Shown one piece after another: positions 16,975 to 24,558 of a DNA stretch of 55,101 nt; position 1 is the first letter of the stretch, and the number at the start of each line of letters is the position of its first letter. Under the pieces are notes generated by a model. The model saw only the letters and a list, made by a program, of their open reading frames with translations. It did not search any database and was not told the origin of the DNA. The DNA lies in NCBI GenBank assembly GCA_023394955.1, contig JAEWZY010000033.1:1-55101 (forward strand). Reading direction: 5' to 3'. A program made the position numbers and the translations under genes. Source of the stretch: Bacillota bacterium. GTDB lineage: Bacteria; Bacillota; UBA4882; UBA8346.

Positions 16975-17070
16975 CTATCCACGATCAAAAGACAAATGAA
17001 TAATACAAAGGTACCGTCAAAATGGTAAACTTTCATATTCCATGTCCTGATTCGAAAAAATAAGCGCAAT

Positions 17071-17116
17071 AAAAAAGCCCACTGTTGGTTGGGGGATGGT
17101 GTATAACCGCTTTTTT
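17071..17116 (-). terminator. Leader terminator 1 upstream of mef
   Basis: On the minus strand this reads AAAAAAGC ... CCCA/TGGG hairpin ... GCTTTTTT, beginning about 10 nt after the leader-peptide stop codon. In the other two copies the core stem is CCACT/AGTGG or CCAC/GTGG followed by the same GCTTTTTT. Confidence 0.75.
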
Positions 17117-17125
17117 GGGGTTAGC

Positions 17126-17149
17126 TTATCTTAAACGAATCGAATACAT
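17126..17149 (-). CDS. Leader peptide MYSIRLR, probable macrolide-arrest peptide
   Basis: A seven-codon open frame (M-Y-S-I-R-L-R-stop) follows an AGGAG site (17163-17167) with 13 nt spacing. An in-frame ATG four codons upstream is too close to that site to be the main start. The R-L-R ending is the +X+ motif at which macrolide-bound ribosomes stall, known from the leaders of mefA (MTASMRLR) and ermD. A stall here would change folding of the downstream terminators and switch on the mef operon. The mechanism is inferred; the peptide, its site and its two relatives in this window are directly visible. Confidence 0.75.
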   Translation of the reverse strand: MYSIRLR

Positions 17150-17184
17150 GGACTCTTTCATTCTCCTAATCAAATAATATAAAT

Positions 17185-17213
17185 ATTATGGCATAAAAAT
17201 GCGAATATTTCAA
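17185..17213 (-). promoter_or_regulatory. Promoter of the mef resistance operon
   Basis: Minus-strand TTGAAA (17208-17213), 17 bp spacer, CATAAT (17185-17190). The transcript would start about 30 nt before the leader-peptide ATG and have a ~300 nt leader. Confidence 0.65.
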
Positions 17214-17456
17214 GCCGGAACTAATCCCCAACTTAGTCCCGGAACTGGAAAAGGGTCATCGGCCCAGGGACCCGATACCTTCACTTTCGTTAGCGGAAGC
17301 TCCAAACCACTTTTATCAGGCTTATCACATTGGCATAACCAATCTTAAAAATTTTGCCATTATGGCAGGATTATTGACCTTATTTTAGGAATTAGTAATG
17401 GTATTTAGTGTAAAAAACGTGTATCGCAAAACGGGGAGTTTGGAAGGTGGCACGTT

Positions 17457-18662
17457 ATGGAATACATATCCGCTATAGAGGCTTCCGAAAAGTGGGGCGT
17501 TTCTCTCAGGCAGGTGCAACGGCTTTTGGCCGATAACCGGATACCCCGCGCAAAAAAATACGGAAGGTCTTGGATGATTCCGGATGACGCGGAAAAACCC
17601 CTCGATCCGCGCAAAAAGAAAAATTCGCTGGGACAATCGCTCTCCTCCGAGCTTGCTCATGTGCTTGAGGCCACTTCCGTACCCATGCCAACCCATAATC
17701 CCGATGCGATTTTGAAAATTGTGAAGGAGGAAAGGTCGCGGCTTCAATACGAGAGCGAGCTTGCCTATCTGCGGGGCGATTTCGCGCGCGCGATGCGCTG
17801 CTATGATCAAACCGAAGGGAACGAAGCGGCAAGGCTCCGCGCGTCCCTGGTAGCGGTCGCGGCAGCTATCAGCCTGGGAGACTACCCTGCGTATCTAAAA
17901 ATTGAAGCTTATCTCAGAAACTGTGTGGGCGCAGGCTGCGGCAGTGATCGTTCCGCTATCGCGGAGCTTGCGCTGGCCAGCGTCGCCGTGAGCGTAGCCG
18001 CCCTGAATATGGTTCCCAGGTGGCTTTCGGAAGGGGATTTCAGCGCCTTTCCGGCGCAGGTAAACCCGTCGTATATGCTCTATTTGCGCGCCAAATATTT
18101 TATGGGTATCGGAAAATACGAAATCGCGCTGGCCGTGGCCCAGACCGCGCTGACCTTTAGCGGGCCGGAGCGGGGGATCACGTTTCCCGATATTTATCTG
18201 CGGGTCGTATGCGCCCTCGCCTGTCATTGTCTTGGGCGCGGGAATGAGGCTGGGCGCTGGCTGCTGGAAGCCATGGGTATTGCTCTGCCCCACCGCTTTA
18301 TCACGCCCTTTGCGGAGAATGTTTCCGATTTCGGCGGCCTTGTGGAGCAGTGTCTGAAGGAGGCATTTCCCGACTGCCGCGACGCCGTCGTCAGGCAGTG
18401 GGAGCACACGGTTAAAAACTGGATCACCTTTCACAACCATTTCACCAAGGATAACATCACACAGATTCTCTCCCTGCGGGAATGCCATCTGGCTCAGCTG
18501 GTGGCCCGACGCGTTCCTTACGCAAAAATCGCCAGGCATTTTAACATTTCCGTTGGCAGGCTCAAGAACATCATGCTGGAAATTTACGAAAAGCTGTTCA
18601 TATCCAGCCGGGACGAGCTTGCGCAATATGTTTTAGTGACGAATAAAGGAGCCAGGTCATAA
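17457..18662 (+). CDS. Transcriptional regulator with N-terminal excisionase-type HTH, helical repeat region and C-terminal LuxR-type HTH
   Basis: 401 residues. The N-terminus (YISAIEASEKWGVSLRQVQR, then LLADNRIPRAKKYGRSWMIP) is a MerR/excisionase-like DNA-binding domain. The middle has TPR-like helices (FARAMRCYDQTE; YMLYLRAKYFMGIGKYEIAL). The C-terminus (LVARRVPYAKIARHFNISVGRLKNIMLEIYEKLFISSRDE, positions about 352-391, shown here as separate motif blocks) is a LuxR/GerE-like HTH. G+C and codon use are clearly higher than in the genes around it. GGAAGGTGG precedes the ATG. Target genes are unknown; it lies at the start of a foreign-looking segment. Confidence 0.75.
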   Translation: MEYISAIEASEKWGVSLRQVQRLLADNRIPRAKKYGRSWMIPDDAEKPLDPRKKKNSLGQSLSSELAHVLEATSVPMPTHNPDAILKIVKEERSRLQYESELAYLRGDFARAMRCYDQTEGNEAARLRASLVAVAAAISLGDYPAYLKIEAYLRNCVGAGCGSDRSAIAELALASVAVSVAALNMVPRWLSEGDFSAFPAQVNPSYMLYLRAKYFMGIGKYEIALAVAQTALTFSGPERGITFPDIYLRVVCALACHCLGRGNEAGRWLLEAMGIALPHRFITPFAENVSDFGGLVEQCLKEAFPDCRDAVVRQWEHTVKNWITFHNHFTKDNITQILSLRECHLAQLVARRVPYAKIARHFNISVGRLKNIMLEIYEKLFISSRDELAQYVLVTNKGARS

Positions 18663-18811
18663 ACAGGGAACTCGCCGTTTATCTGCGCATTCAGGCCGCG
18701 GTTGCCGCCGCCGTTTTATCTTTATATCACGCTCAAAGGCGTGTTTTCCGCAACGTTGGGAGCTTTTGCGGCCTGCGCGGCGCTTTACGCCGGAATGTGT
18801 CAGGCAGGGTA
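18661..18811 (+). pseudogene. Frameshifted remnant of a small membrane protein
   Basis: Directly after the regulator, one frame reads NRELAVYLRIQAAVAAAVLS. A shifted frame then gives ITLKGVFSATLGAFAACAAL and ends with a stop at 18811. The start codon is degraded (ATA). Together these would make a ~50-residue hydrophobic protein. Beyond it, 18896-18936 repeats the 3' end of the regulator gene (CATATCCAGCCGGGACGAGC is shared), so a second regulator copy once stood here. Confidence 0.4.
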
Positions 18812-18947
18812 AATTGGGATTGAAAATCGTCGTTCAAACGACTCCAACAAAGCTGTCATTTCACCTGTTCAGGGCGGTTTTAAAATATCATTGCCTCATA
18901 TCCAGCCGGGACGAGCCTGCAAAATACATTTTATGAGCCGAAAAAAC

Positions 18948-19027
18948 GTGACTTTTTGAGGGTGAAAAGTCACTACCGGAAACATGAATTTGCCCCTATG
19001 ATAGTAATGAAAAGCTATCATAGGGGC
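18948..19027. other. Two perfect hairpins between regulator remnants and lipoprotein genes
   Basis: GTGACTTTT (18948-18956) pairs with AAAAGTCAC (18965-18973), and GCCCCTATGATAG (18992-19004) pairs with CTATCATAGGGGC (19015-19027), the latter followed by TTTATATT. The second is a plausible intrinsic terminator on the plus strand. The first could be part of the same 3' end or of a mobile-element end. Confidence 0.5.
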
Positions 19028-19061
19028 TTTATATTCCCGTTGCAGAAAGGAGCGTGAATGG

Positions 19062-19385
19062 ATGTACCCTGAGCAAAAGGAACCATATAAAGTGTTCCGG
19101 GCGGGAGACCGCAGTTTTCCCGTTTACCTCGAATACGACGAGCAGCTTCAGGAGAGCTACCCGGCCTACCCCGACTTTGAGGAATGCCCGGAGTATACCG
19201 GGGAAGGACGACCCTTCGCCACGGCGGAACAGGAGAGCTGCCCCCATTGCAAGCCCAAGGCCCCGGGGAAGTCAATCCCCGGCGACTGCGGCGGCTGCGG
19301 CTGGTTTTACCGGGAGGAAACGCCCTATGATCTCATCGGCATCTGTACGTGCGATGCCCGAAGGCGCGAAAACGAACTGAAAATA
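19062..19385 (+). pseudogene. Truncated Cys-rich open frame fused in frame to the next gene
   Basis: From ATG 19062 the frame encodes an acidic, Cys-rich protein (CPHC, CGGC and CTC clusters) that looks like a small zinc-ribbon protein. It resembles small proteins I associate with conjugative elements of gut Clostridia (from memory, weak). It has no stop codon of its own: the frame runs on into the lipoprotein that begins at 19401 behind its own ribosome site. The 3' end of the original gene is therefore probably lost. Confidence 0.5.
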
Positions 19386-19400
19386 CGAGGAGGGTTATCA

Positions 19401-20123
19401 ATGAAGAAGTTTCGGTTCTATTATTTAATCGCTGTGTTGATATTGGCTATCGCCCTCGCCGGTTGCGGCGGCGGGGGGAAAAGTGGTGGCAATGGCGACA
19501 GCGGCGGAAGCAACGACCTGAAAACCGCTGAGCCTTATCCAACCCGATCCGTACGGGCCCATCTTAATACTAAAAGCAATACATTTACTGATAAGGCGAG
19601 TTGTTCTAACTATTTTACTTCAATATTTGGAGATCCGACGGAGTGGCCTCAAGCTGCAAAAAACGCATATGGTGATCTTGGAATGGTGGCTGATTCTGTT
19701 ATAGTAGACGCTCAGGAATATCAAATGGTCTGTGATGAAGTGTTTTTTGAATACTCTTTTTGGTATGAGCCTAATAGCACCCTTAGTATTACCCTCAGTA
19801 GTATTAACGAAAAATCGGTTGCGACTTCCATTACGCAAAGTGTGGGGATTACTATGGGAGGTTCAATAGGTAATATAACCGGATCAATAACCAAAGAAAC
19901 TACCAAGACAGTTACTACCGCTAAGGGAATTGAAGTTGCCACATCTTATGATTTAACCAAGTATGATCAGAGCAAACAGTACAAAGTTATTCTTAAGGGT
20001 AATTATGCCTCTGTCCGTTATATGATTAAAACATACTGGGGATATGAAATGCGTAGTAATGAGATGACATACGGGATCAATGTTTATAATGATACCTTAG
20101 CGGTAAAGTTAGTTCATAATTGA
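19401..20123 (+). CDS. Lipoprotein of unknown function
   Basis: 240 residues with a lipoprotein signal peptide (ILAIALAGC, lipobox Cys), a Gly/Ser/Asn-rich linker (GGGGKSGGNGDSGGSND) and an extracytoplasmic domain of mixed beta character rich in Ser/Thr (ITLSSINEKSVATSITQSVG). I do not recognise this domain. A GAGGAGGG site lies just before ATG 19401, so this is the likely translation start although the frame is open upstream. It shares its signal peptide and linker style with the gene at 20270, which suggests duplication of the 5' end. Confidence 0.7.
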   Translation: MKKFRFYYLIAVLILAIALAGCGGGGKSGGNGDSGGSNDLKTAEPYPTRSVRAHLNTKSNTFTDKASCSNYFTSIFGDPTEWPQAAKNAYGDLGMVADSVIVDAQEYQMVCDEVFFEYSFWYEPNSTLSITLSSINEKSVATSITQSVGITMGGSIGNITGSITKETTKTVTTAKGIEVATSYDLTKYDQSKQYKVILKGNYASVRYMIKTYWGYEMRSNEMTYGINVYNDTLAVKLVHN

Positions 20124-20269
20124 GGAAAATGTATAATATCTGTGTAAATAAATATTTTGTCCACCGCCGTTATAGAGGTAACGATTTATTCATCTAAGCG
20201 AGTAGATAATTTAAATCGGCGGACCGGCCGTCCCGATTTCAAAAAAACTTAATTAAAGGAGGTTCAACA

Positions 20270-21385
20270 ATGAAAAAATTATGGTTTTATAGTTTAATGA
20301 TTGGTTTGCTATTGGCTATCACCCTCACCGGCTGTGGCGGCGGGGGAAAAAGCGGCGGAAATGGTGGTAATGGTGGAAACGACAGTGGCGGCGGCGCGAC
20401 CATTTACACCGCCGGAGCGCTTCGCGATGGAATTTATATGAGAGGCTGTTATTGGACGAACGGCAGCACTACTCCCACCTACTTAAGCACAGCAGGGTCG
20501 CCTTCCAATGCTTATGTAATCTGCGTCTCCGGAGGCGTTAGATACATCGCCGGATGTACTGGATTCGACTTCAGAAGAGCCTGTTATTGGACGGGCGACA
20601 GCGCCACTCCCATCTACGTCGGCGAGGCAGGGGGACAAACCGTAGCTTATGCAATCTGCGTCTCCGAAGGCGTTGTTTACACCGCCGGAGAACAGTTTGA
20701 TCACGATATCCGCAAGTGGAAAGCTTGTTATTGGACGGGAAACAGCACTACTCCCACCTATGTCGACACATCAGAGTCGAGAACAACGGCTAATGGGATC
20801 TGCGTCGTCGGAAGCGTTAAATACGTCGCCGGATATATGGAGAATGACGCCGGAAATTCCATAGCCTGTTATTGGAAGACCGAAGGCGACACCAGCACCT
20901 ATTATCCCCTTGGCGAACCCGGATCGAATTCGCGGGCTTATGCCATCTGCGCCTCCGTAGGAAATATTTACATCGCCGGATATATGGATGACGCCGCTGG
21001 GGATTATTCCATAGCCTGTTATTGGAAGATCGAAGGCGACACCAGCACCCATTATCCCCTTGGCGAATCCGGAGCGGATTCATTGGCTTATGCGATCTGC
21101 GCCTCCGGAGGCGATATTTACACCGCTGGAAGAAGCAATAATAGAGCCTGTTATTGGAAGGGTAACAGCGGTACTCCCATTTACATCGGCGCAGCAGGGT
21201 CGATGTCAGAGGCTAAAGCGATCTGCGTCTCCGGAGGCGTTATTTACACCGCCGGACTTACTATAGTTGATAGTGGTGATGATCTGACGGGCAGGGCCTG
21301 TTATTGGAAGGGTAACAACACTACTCCCATTTACGTTGTTCCGGAAGGGACGGAATCATATGTTACTGCGATCTGCGCGCAGTAA
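20270..21385 (+). CDS. Repeat lipoprotein predicted to form a seven-bladed beta-propeller
   Basis: 371 residues: lipoprotein signal (LLAITLTGC), a Gly-rich linker, then seven imperfect repeats of about 40-50 residues. Each has the cores ACYW (seven occurrences of CYW), TPxYV and AICVSGG-VYTAG. The first unit begins with a lone TIYTAG strand and the last ends at AICAQ, as expected for a circularly closed propeller. It would be anchored on a membrane surface, and function is unknown. AAAGGAGG lies 7 nt before the ATG. Base composition fits the foreign-looking segment. Confidence 0.8.
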   Translation: MKKLWFYSLMIGLLLAITLTGCGGGGKSGGNGGNGGNDSGGGATIYTAGALRDGIYMRGCYWTNGSTTPTYLSTAGSPSNAYVICVSGGVRYIAGCTGFDFRRACYWTGDSATPIYVGEAGGQTVAYAICVSEGVVYTAGEQFDHDIRKWKACYWTGNSTTPTYVDTSESRTTANGICVVGSVKYVAGYMENDAGNSIACYWKTEGDTSTYYPLGEPGSNSRAYAICASVGNIYIAGYMDDAAGDYSIACYWKIEGDTSTHYPLGESGADSLAYAICASGGDIYTAGRSNNRACYWKGNSGTPIYIGAAGSMSEAKAICVSGGVIYTAGLTIVDSGDDLTGRACYWKGNNTTPIYVVPEGTESYVTAICAQ

Positions 21386-21387
21386 GG

Positions 21388-21560
21388 TTATCTATTTAAA
21401 TCAACAGCTTCCGATCGGCTAAATTTATACCCGATCCGGCGGACGGTCCCGATTAGCTCCGGCGGAGCCCCGGCCTCCTTCAGTTTGCAGCGGATACGCC
21501 GGATATGGCTGTCGACGGTGCGGGCGCCAAGATCGATCTCCAGCCCGTTTCGGCTAATCT
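21388..21560 (-). pseudogene. C-terminal DNA-binding remnant of an OmpR-type response regulator
   Basis: The frame reads ARTVDSHIRRIRCKLKEAGA and then PPELIGTVRRIGYKF, the recognition helix and wing of the Trans_reg_C domain. The receiver domain and the first half of the winged helix are missing, and the sequence before it (to 21684) does not belong to the family. Confidence 0.65.
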
Positions 21561-21659
21561 TGCGGGGACGGGCTGGACTTGCCGTCTGAAATACTATTAT
21601 ATACCGGTAAACGACAATAAATAAAGCGCCTTCAACCATCTCAGGGGCTTTCGGACCCC

Positions 21660-21803
21660 CCGCTTCTATTTTTACGTGCCGCAATCAACAGCATCATCGG
21701 ACGGCGCAGCTCATCCTTCATTCCGGGCTCATTCATGAGGTAACAGGCAGGCTCCGGTTCCACCATCTTGATAATTTCAAAACCTTGTTGAAGTAAATAG
21801 CAC
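21660..21803 (-). pseudogene. C-terminal tail of a class I methyltransferase
   Basis: The minus-strand frame reads YLLQQGFEIIKMVEPEPACY and then ELRRPMMLLIAARK, the C-terminus expected for the methyltransferase whose other parts lie at 5560-5841 and 13435-13680. It begins right after the stop of the HD-domain remnant, with no start codon. Confidence 0.65.
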
Positions 21804-22263
21804 TTATTTCATAAAACGAACCAGAGCCATGGACTTACCTGTGGCGGTTTTGAAGTTCGCATCGATATATTCCCGAAGCCGGGCTTGGTCGTTTTTGAGA
21901 CCCATCTGTTCAAGATTGGCCAATAAATTCGCTTCCCACTGAATTTGAAAGTCAATTCCGTCGATCTTGGCAGGTGTATGATGATGGCTGATTATGAAGC
22001 AGACCCGTTCAATCAGTTTTGAATTATAAACCAAACTCTCTAGGATCCGCCTAGCAATAGTAGGGCCTTCTTTCTCCTGATAGGCGGCTTCCATTGAACC
22101 ATATTTTTTTCCTACTTCAACCGCGCCAATATCATGGAGGATTACAACGAGAAATCAGCTCCCGATCAGCATCGCGACGCCTTCACCATCCATAATAGTT
22201 TCCGCATCTCTAAGCACAGCCAGGGTATGGTCTATCCCGTAGGGGATCTCTTTGTAAAAAAAC
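21804..22263 (-). pseudogene. HD-domain phosphohydrolase, disrupted
   Basis: From about 22263 the frame reads KEIPYGIDHTLAVLRDAETI. It is interrupted near 22150, where DADRELIS is in another frame and a TGA lies in the main one. It then continues ILHDIGAVEVGKKYGSMEAA (the HD metal pair) through SHHHTPAKIDGIDFQIQWEA to the C-terminal RFMK. Nearly the whole gene is present but two frame changes break it. A C-terminal copy lies at 5423-5551. Confidence 0.7.
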
Positions 22264-22345
22264 ATTCAAAGGCCCTTTAGGCCTCAGTGATAACTTAGAA
22301 GAACAACCCAGCCCGGCTTACCGGGGTTGAGAACGGTTTTTATAC

Positions 22346-23544
22346 TCAGCCCAGAGCTGTTAGGTATGGGCGGGCAGAATGGCAGTGATACCCGATATCA
22401 AAAAACCAACGGCTTACACCAATCTGATCGGCAAAAGCCCCCGATAGGATTAAGCCCAGAGGCATGGCTAAACTGATGATACTACCTGTCGGAGAGAAAA
22501 CCCGCCCCAAATATTCCGATTTGATCTGCTGCTGAAAAAGGGCGGTTTGAACCCCGCTATAAAATGGAACTGAAAACACCCCATCGTTACACAGCAGAGC
22601 ACAAATATGACAAACCCATTTGCAGGAAGCAAACCCGAAACAGTCACCGCAACCCCCATTAACAAAATAGAAGCTGTTATTAATAGAATTCCTCTTTTAA
22701 AGCCGCCTATTACTCCCAATAACAACCCCGCCGATCAACATACCGAAGGCGTAACCGATTTCCGTAATTGAGATATGCACTGGTATTACGGCAAAATGTT
22801 CCGTGGTGATCAGGGTATAAAGCGCATTAAGCGGCATATACACTAACATATATAATGCCCCCACCAATAACAAGGCAAACAACCCTTTGTTTTCCCGCAA
22901 GACTAAAAATCCATCTTTCATTTCAGCCATGAAATTTGGCTGCAAGTTCTGTTGCTCTATCTTAAGCTTAGGAATGTGCGCCAGCATTACTGTAATACAG
23001 CCAAGCACAGCCCCTACTACATCCGAGGCGATAATCGCATTTAGTTCCCAGACGGAATATAAAAACGCCGCCACCGCCGGACTAATAATATAGCTGATCG
23101 ACTGCAAAGACTGGCTGTACCCGGCTCATTTGGCCAATTGGTCTTCCGGAACGATCAGCGGCGTTACCGCGCTCAATGCCGGTGAATGAAAAGCCGTTCC
23201 TACGCTGCGGATCAATAATACCGTCATAATCATCCAAACCGGTAATTCCATATATAAGGCGATTAAGGCTAACACTACGCCAGCTACAGCAATAATTAGA
23301 TCTGCGCCAATCATTACCAGCTTCCGGTCGTAACGGTCAACCAAGACGCCAATGACCGGGCCTAAGAGGGCATATGGCAAAAATCCCACTAGGGAAGCTA
23401 TCGACAGCACCAGCACCGAGCCTGTTTTTCTGTAAGATAAAAGATGATCTCCATTTGCAAGATGGCGCTGGTGATTAATGAAACCGCCTGTCCCGCCCAG
23501 ATGGTGAAAAAATCCCGTTTCCATCGTGAAGTTTGGATCGTCAT
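22346..23544 (-). pseudogene. Decayed second copy of the Mef(A)-like efflux gene
   Basis: The same protein as at 15643-16878, in the same orientation, with an identical start region (MTIQTS, WKRDFFTIWAGQ). It is broken by a one-base deletion after about residue 40 (FYLTEK, then frame change), by TGC to TGA in the TKCAGY motif (stop near 23126), by a frame change near 22710, and by another near 22590. The C-terminus ends early at 22346. Its leader with peptide, promoter and terminators is still intact upstream. At least four disabling changes rule out a working transporter. Confidence 0.9.
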
Positions 23545-23606
23545 TTAAGTTACTCCTTTATTAGCACTTATTAGCACTTATATTTTCAGTCATTGGTTTA
23601 AACAAT

Positions 23607-23651
23607 AAAAAAATGCGGACCACCGCCCGCTAAACGGGCTATAATCCGCAT
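23607..23651 (-). terminator. Leader terminator 2 of the mef pseudogene
   Basis: Minus-strand ATGCGGA/TCCGCAT arms with an inner GCCCG/CGGGC hairpin and a T run, equivalent to 16931-16974. Confidence 0.7.
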
Positions 23652-23734
23652 CGATCCACGATCAAAAGACAAATACCCTAAAGGGTAAACATCCCATTAT
23701 TCCACGTCCTGATTCGTAAAAAATAAGCGCATCA

Positions 23735-23776
23735 AAAAAGCCCACTTTTAGTGGATGGTATAATAACCGCTTTTTT
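23735..23776 (-). terminator. Leader terminator 1 of the mef pseudogene
   Basis: Minus-strand CCACT-AAA-AGTGG followed by GCTTTTTT, with an outer AAAAAAGC able to pair with GCTTTTTT. It is the clearest form of this terminator among the three leaders. Confidence 0.75.
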
Positions 23777-23785
23777 AAAGTTAGC

Positions 23786-23809
23786 TTATCTTAAACGAAT
23801 ATAATACAT
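23786..23809 (-). CDS. Leader peptide MYYIRLR
   Basis: Seven codons, M-Y-Y-I-R-L-R-stop, with AGGAGG (23821-23826) 11 nt upstream. It differs from the 17126 peptide only at residue 3 and keeps the R-L-R arrest motif. A promoter-like TTGAAA, 17 bp, TATTAT lies upstream (to about 23871). The peptide is intact although the gene it would control is dead. Confidence 0.7.
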   Translation of the reverse strand: MYYIRLR

Positions 23810-23932
23810 GGAAGCTGTGTCCTCCTATACAATTACTAAAATATAATAACATAATAGCATGCGTATTTCAAGATGATCCCACCCCTGCTTCACTAGGAGA
23901 AGGCCAACCTACACACTCGCGCCTCACACCGC

Positions 23933-24247
23933 TTACAATAAATGTTCCCAATCCCGCCTGCCGTAAAGAATTCGAATAACGGTAACCGTTTCGTCTTTTG
24001 CGGTTATCACGTAAAACACGATATAGTTTTCCAAAATCAACTTGCAAATCCCCTGTGCGGCCAAGCGTTGATCCCCCACTAAAGCGTGACGACTCGGCAT
24101 GTCGGCAAGGCTCATCACGGCGTCTTTAATTTTACCAATCAACTTTTTCGCTATGGCCTTCTCAAGCAGTTCATCGGCAATATATCCGGAAATCGATTGC
24201 AAATCATTCGCCGCAGGTTCGGTCATTAAAACCCGATATTGTTTCAC
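23933..24247 (-). CDS. RelE/ParE-family toxin of a type II toxin-antitoxin module
   Basis: 104 residues with the ParE/RelE pattern: YRVLMTEPAANDLQSISGYI at the N-terminus, a helical hairpin, then the beta-sheet end LILENYIVFYVITAKDETVTV and ILYGRRDWEHLL. ParE-type toxins poison gyrase, while RelE-type toxins cut mRNA on the ribosome. The short C-terminus with RRDWEHLL is the 'plasmid stabilisation' form, and the target cannot be told from sequence. It starts at GTG and overlaps the antitoxin stop by 4 nt. Confidence 0.85.
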   Translation of the reverse strand: MKQYRVLMTEPAANDLQSISGYIADELLEKAIAKKLIGKIKDAVMSLADMPSRHALVGDQRLAAQGICKLILENYIVFYVITAKDETVTVIRILYGRRDWEHLL

Positions 24248-24507
24248 TTCGCTAAATCGCTTTCAATTTTTTCAAATAGGCTCCCGGCCGGTACAACTCT
24301 ACGGTTTTTTAAAGCTTCCATTCCTTCATCCAGGAGCTTATACAGTTCAAACTTTCCGACAATCTTTTCATATGTTTCAATACTCATCACCGCCAGATCT
24401 CCCTGCCCGTTTTTGGTAATATATACAGGCTCAGAATACTTATGACAGAACTCCGAAATTTCGTTGTATTTATTTCTCAAATCAGAACTTGGTCTAATGT
24501 TCGGCAT
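24244..24507 (-). CDS. Phd/YefM-family antitoxin
   Basis: 87 residues. The N-terminal DNA-binding fold PSSDLRNKYNEISEFCHKYS is followed by EPVYITKNGQGDLAVMSIET, the standard Phd/YefM core, and a helical C-terminus that would wrap the toxin encoded next. ATG 24507 follows a GGAGG-containing site. A promoter and a palindrome directly upstream indicate autoregulation by the complex. Confidence 0.85.
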   Translation of the reverse strand: MPNIRPSSDLRNKYNEISEFCHKYSEPVYITKNGQGDLAVMSIETYEKIVGKFELYKLLDEGMEALKNRRVVPAGSLFEKIESDLAK

Positions 24508-24526
24508 CCTCCGCACCTCCGACAGT

Positions 24527-24558
24527 ATTATATGCATATTCTATCGAAATGTCGATAG
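24527..24558 (-). promoter_or_regulatory. Promoter and palindromic operator of the toxin-antitoxin module
   Basis: Minus-strand TCGACA (24550-24555), 17 bp, TATAAT (24527-24532). The -35 is inside CTATCGA-AATG-TCGATAG (24541-24558). This has the same design as the Phd-Uma2 promoter at 1848-1887. Confidence 0.65.

Larger units (their letters stand above)
15643..17213 (-). repeat. Direct repeat copy 1: mef gene plus leader
   Basis: The mef coding region, leader and promoter at this place are repeated in the same orientation at 22346-23876 with high identity over start, leader and most of the gene. The two copies flank the 17.4-22.3 kb segment. Confidence 0.85.
22346..23876 (-). repeat. Direct repeat copy 2: mef pseudogene plus leader
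   Basis: Counterpart of 15643-17213. The coding part is degraded while the leader peptide, terminators and promoter are preserved. Confidence 0.85.

Noticed and set aside
17159..17161. Upstream ATG as the start of a longer mef leader peptide (MKESMYSIRLR)
   Set aside because: It is one base from the Shine-Dalgarno site and not conserved in the other two leaders, which start at the equivalent of 17149.
17895..18626. Long open frame antisense to the HTH/TPR regulator
   Set aside because: It is the G+C-driven shadow of the plus-strand gene, with no start signal or recognisable protein pattern.
19062..20123. Reading the whole 353-codon open frame as one protein
   Set aside because: An internal lipoprotein signal peptide behind a strong ribosome site shows that the second part is translated on its own. 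A lipobox in the middle of a protein would be meaningless.
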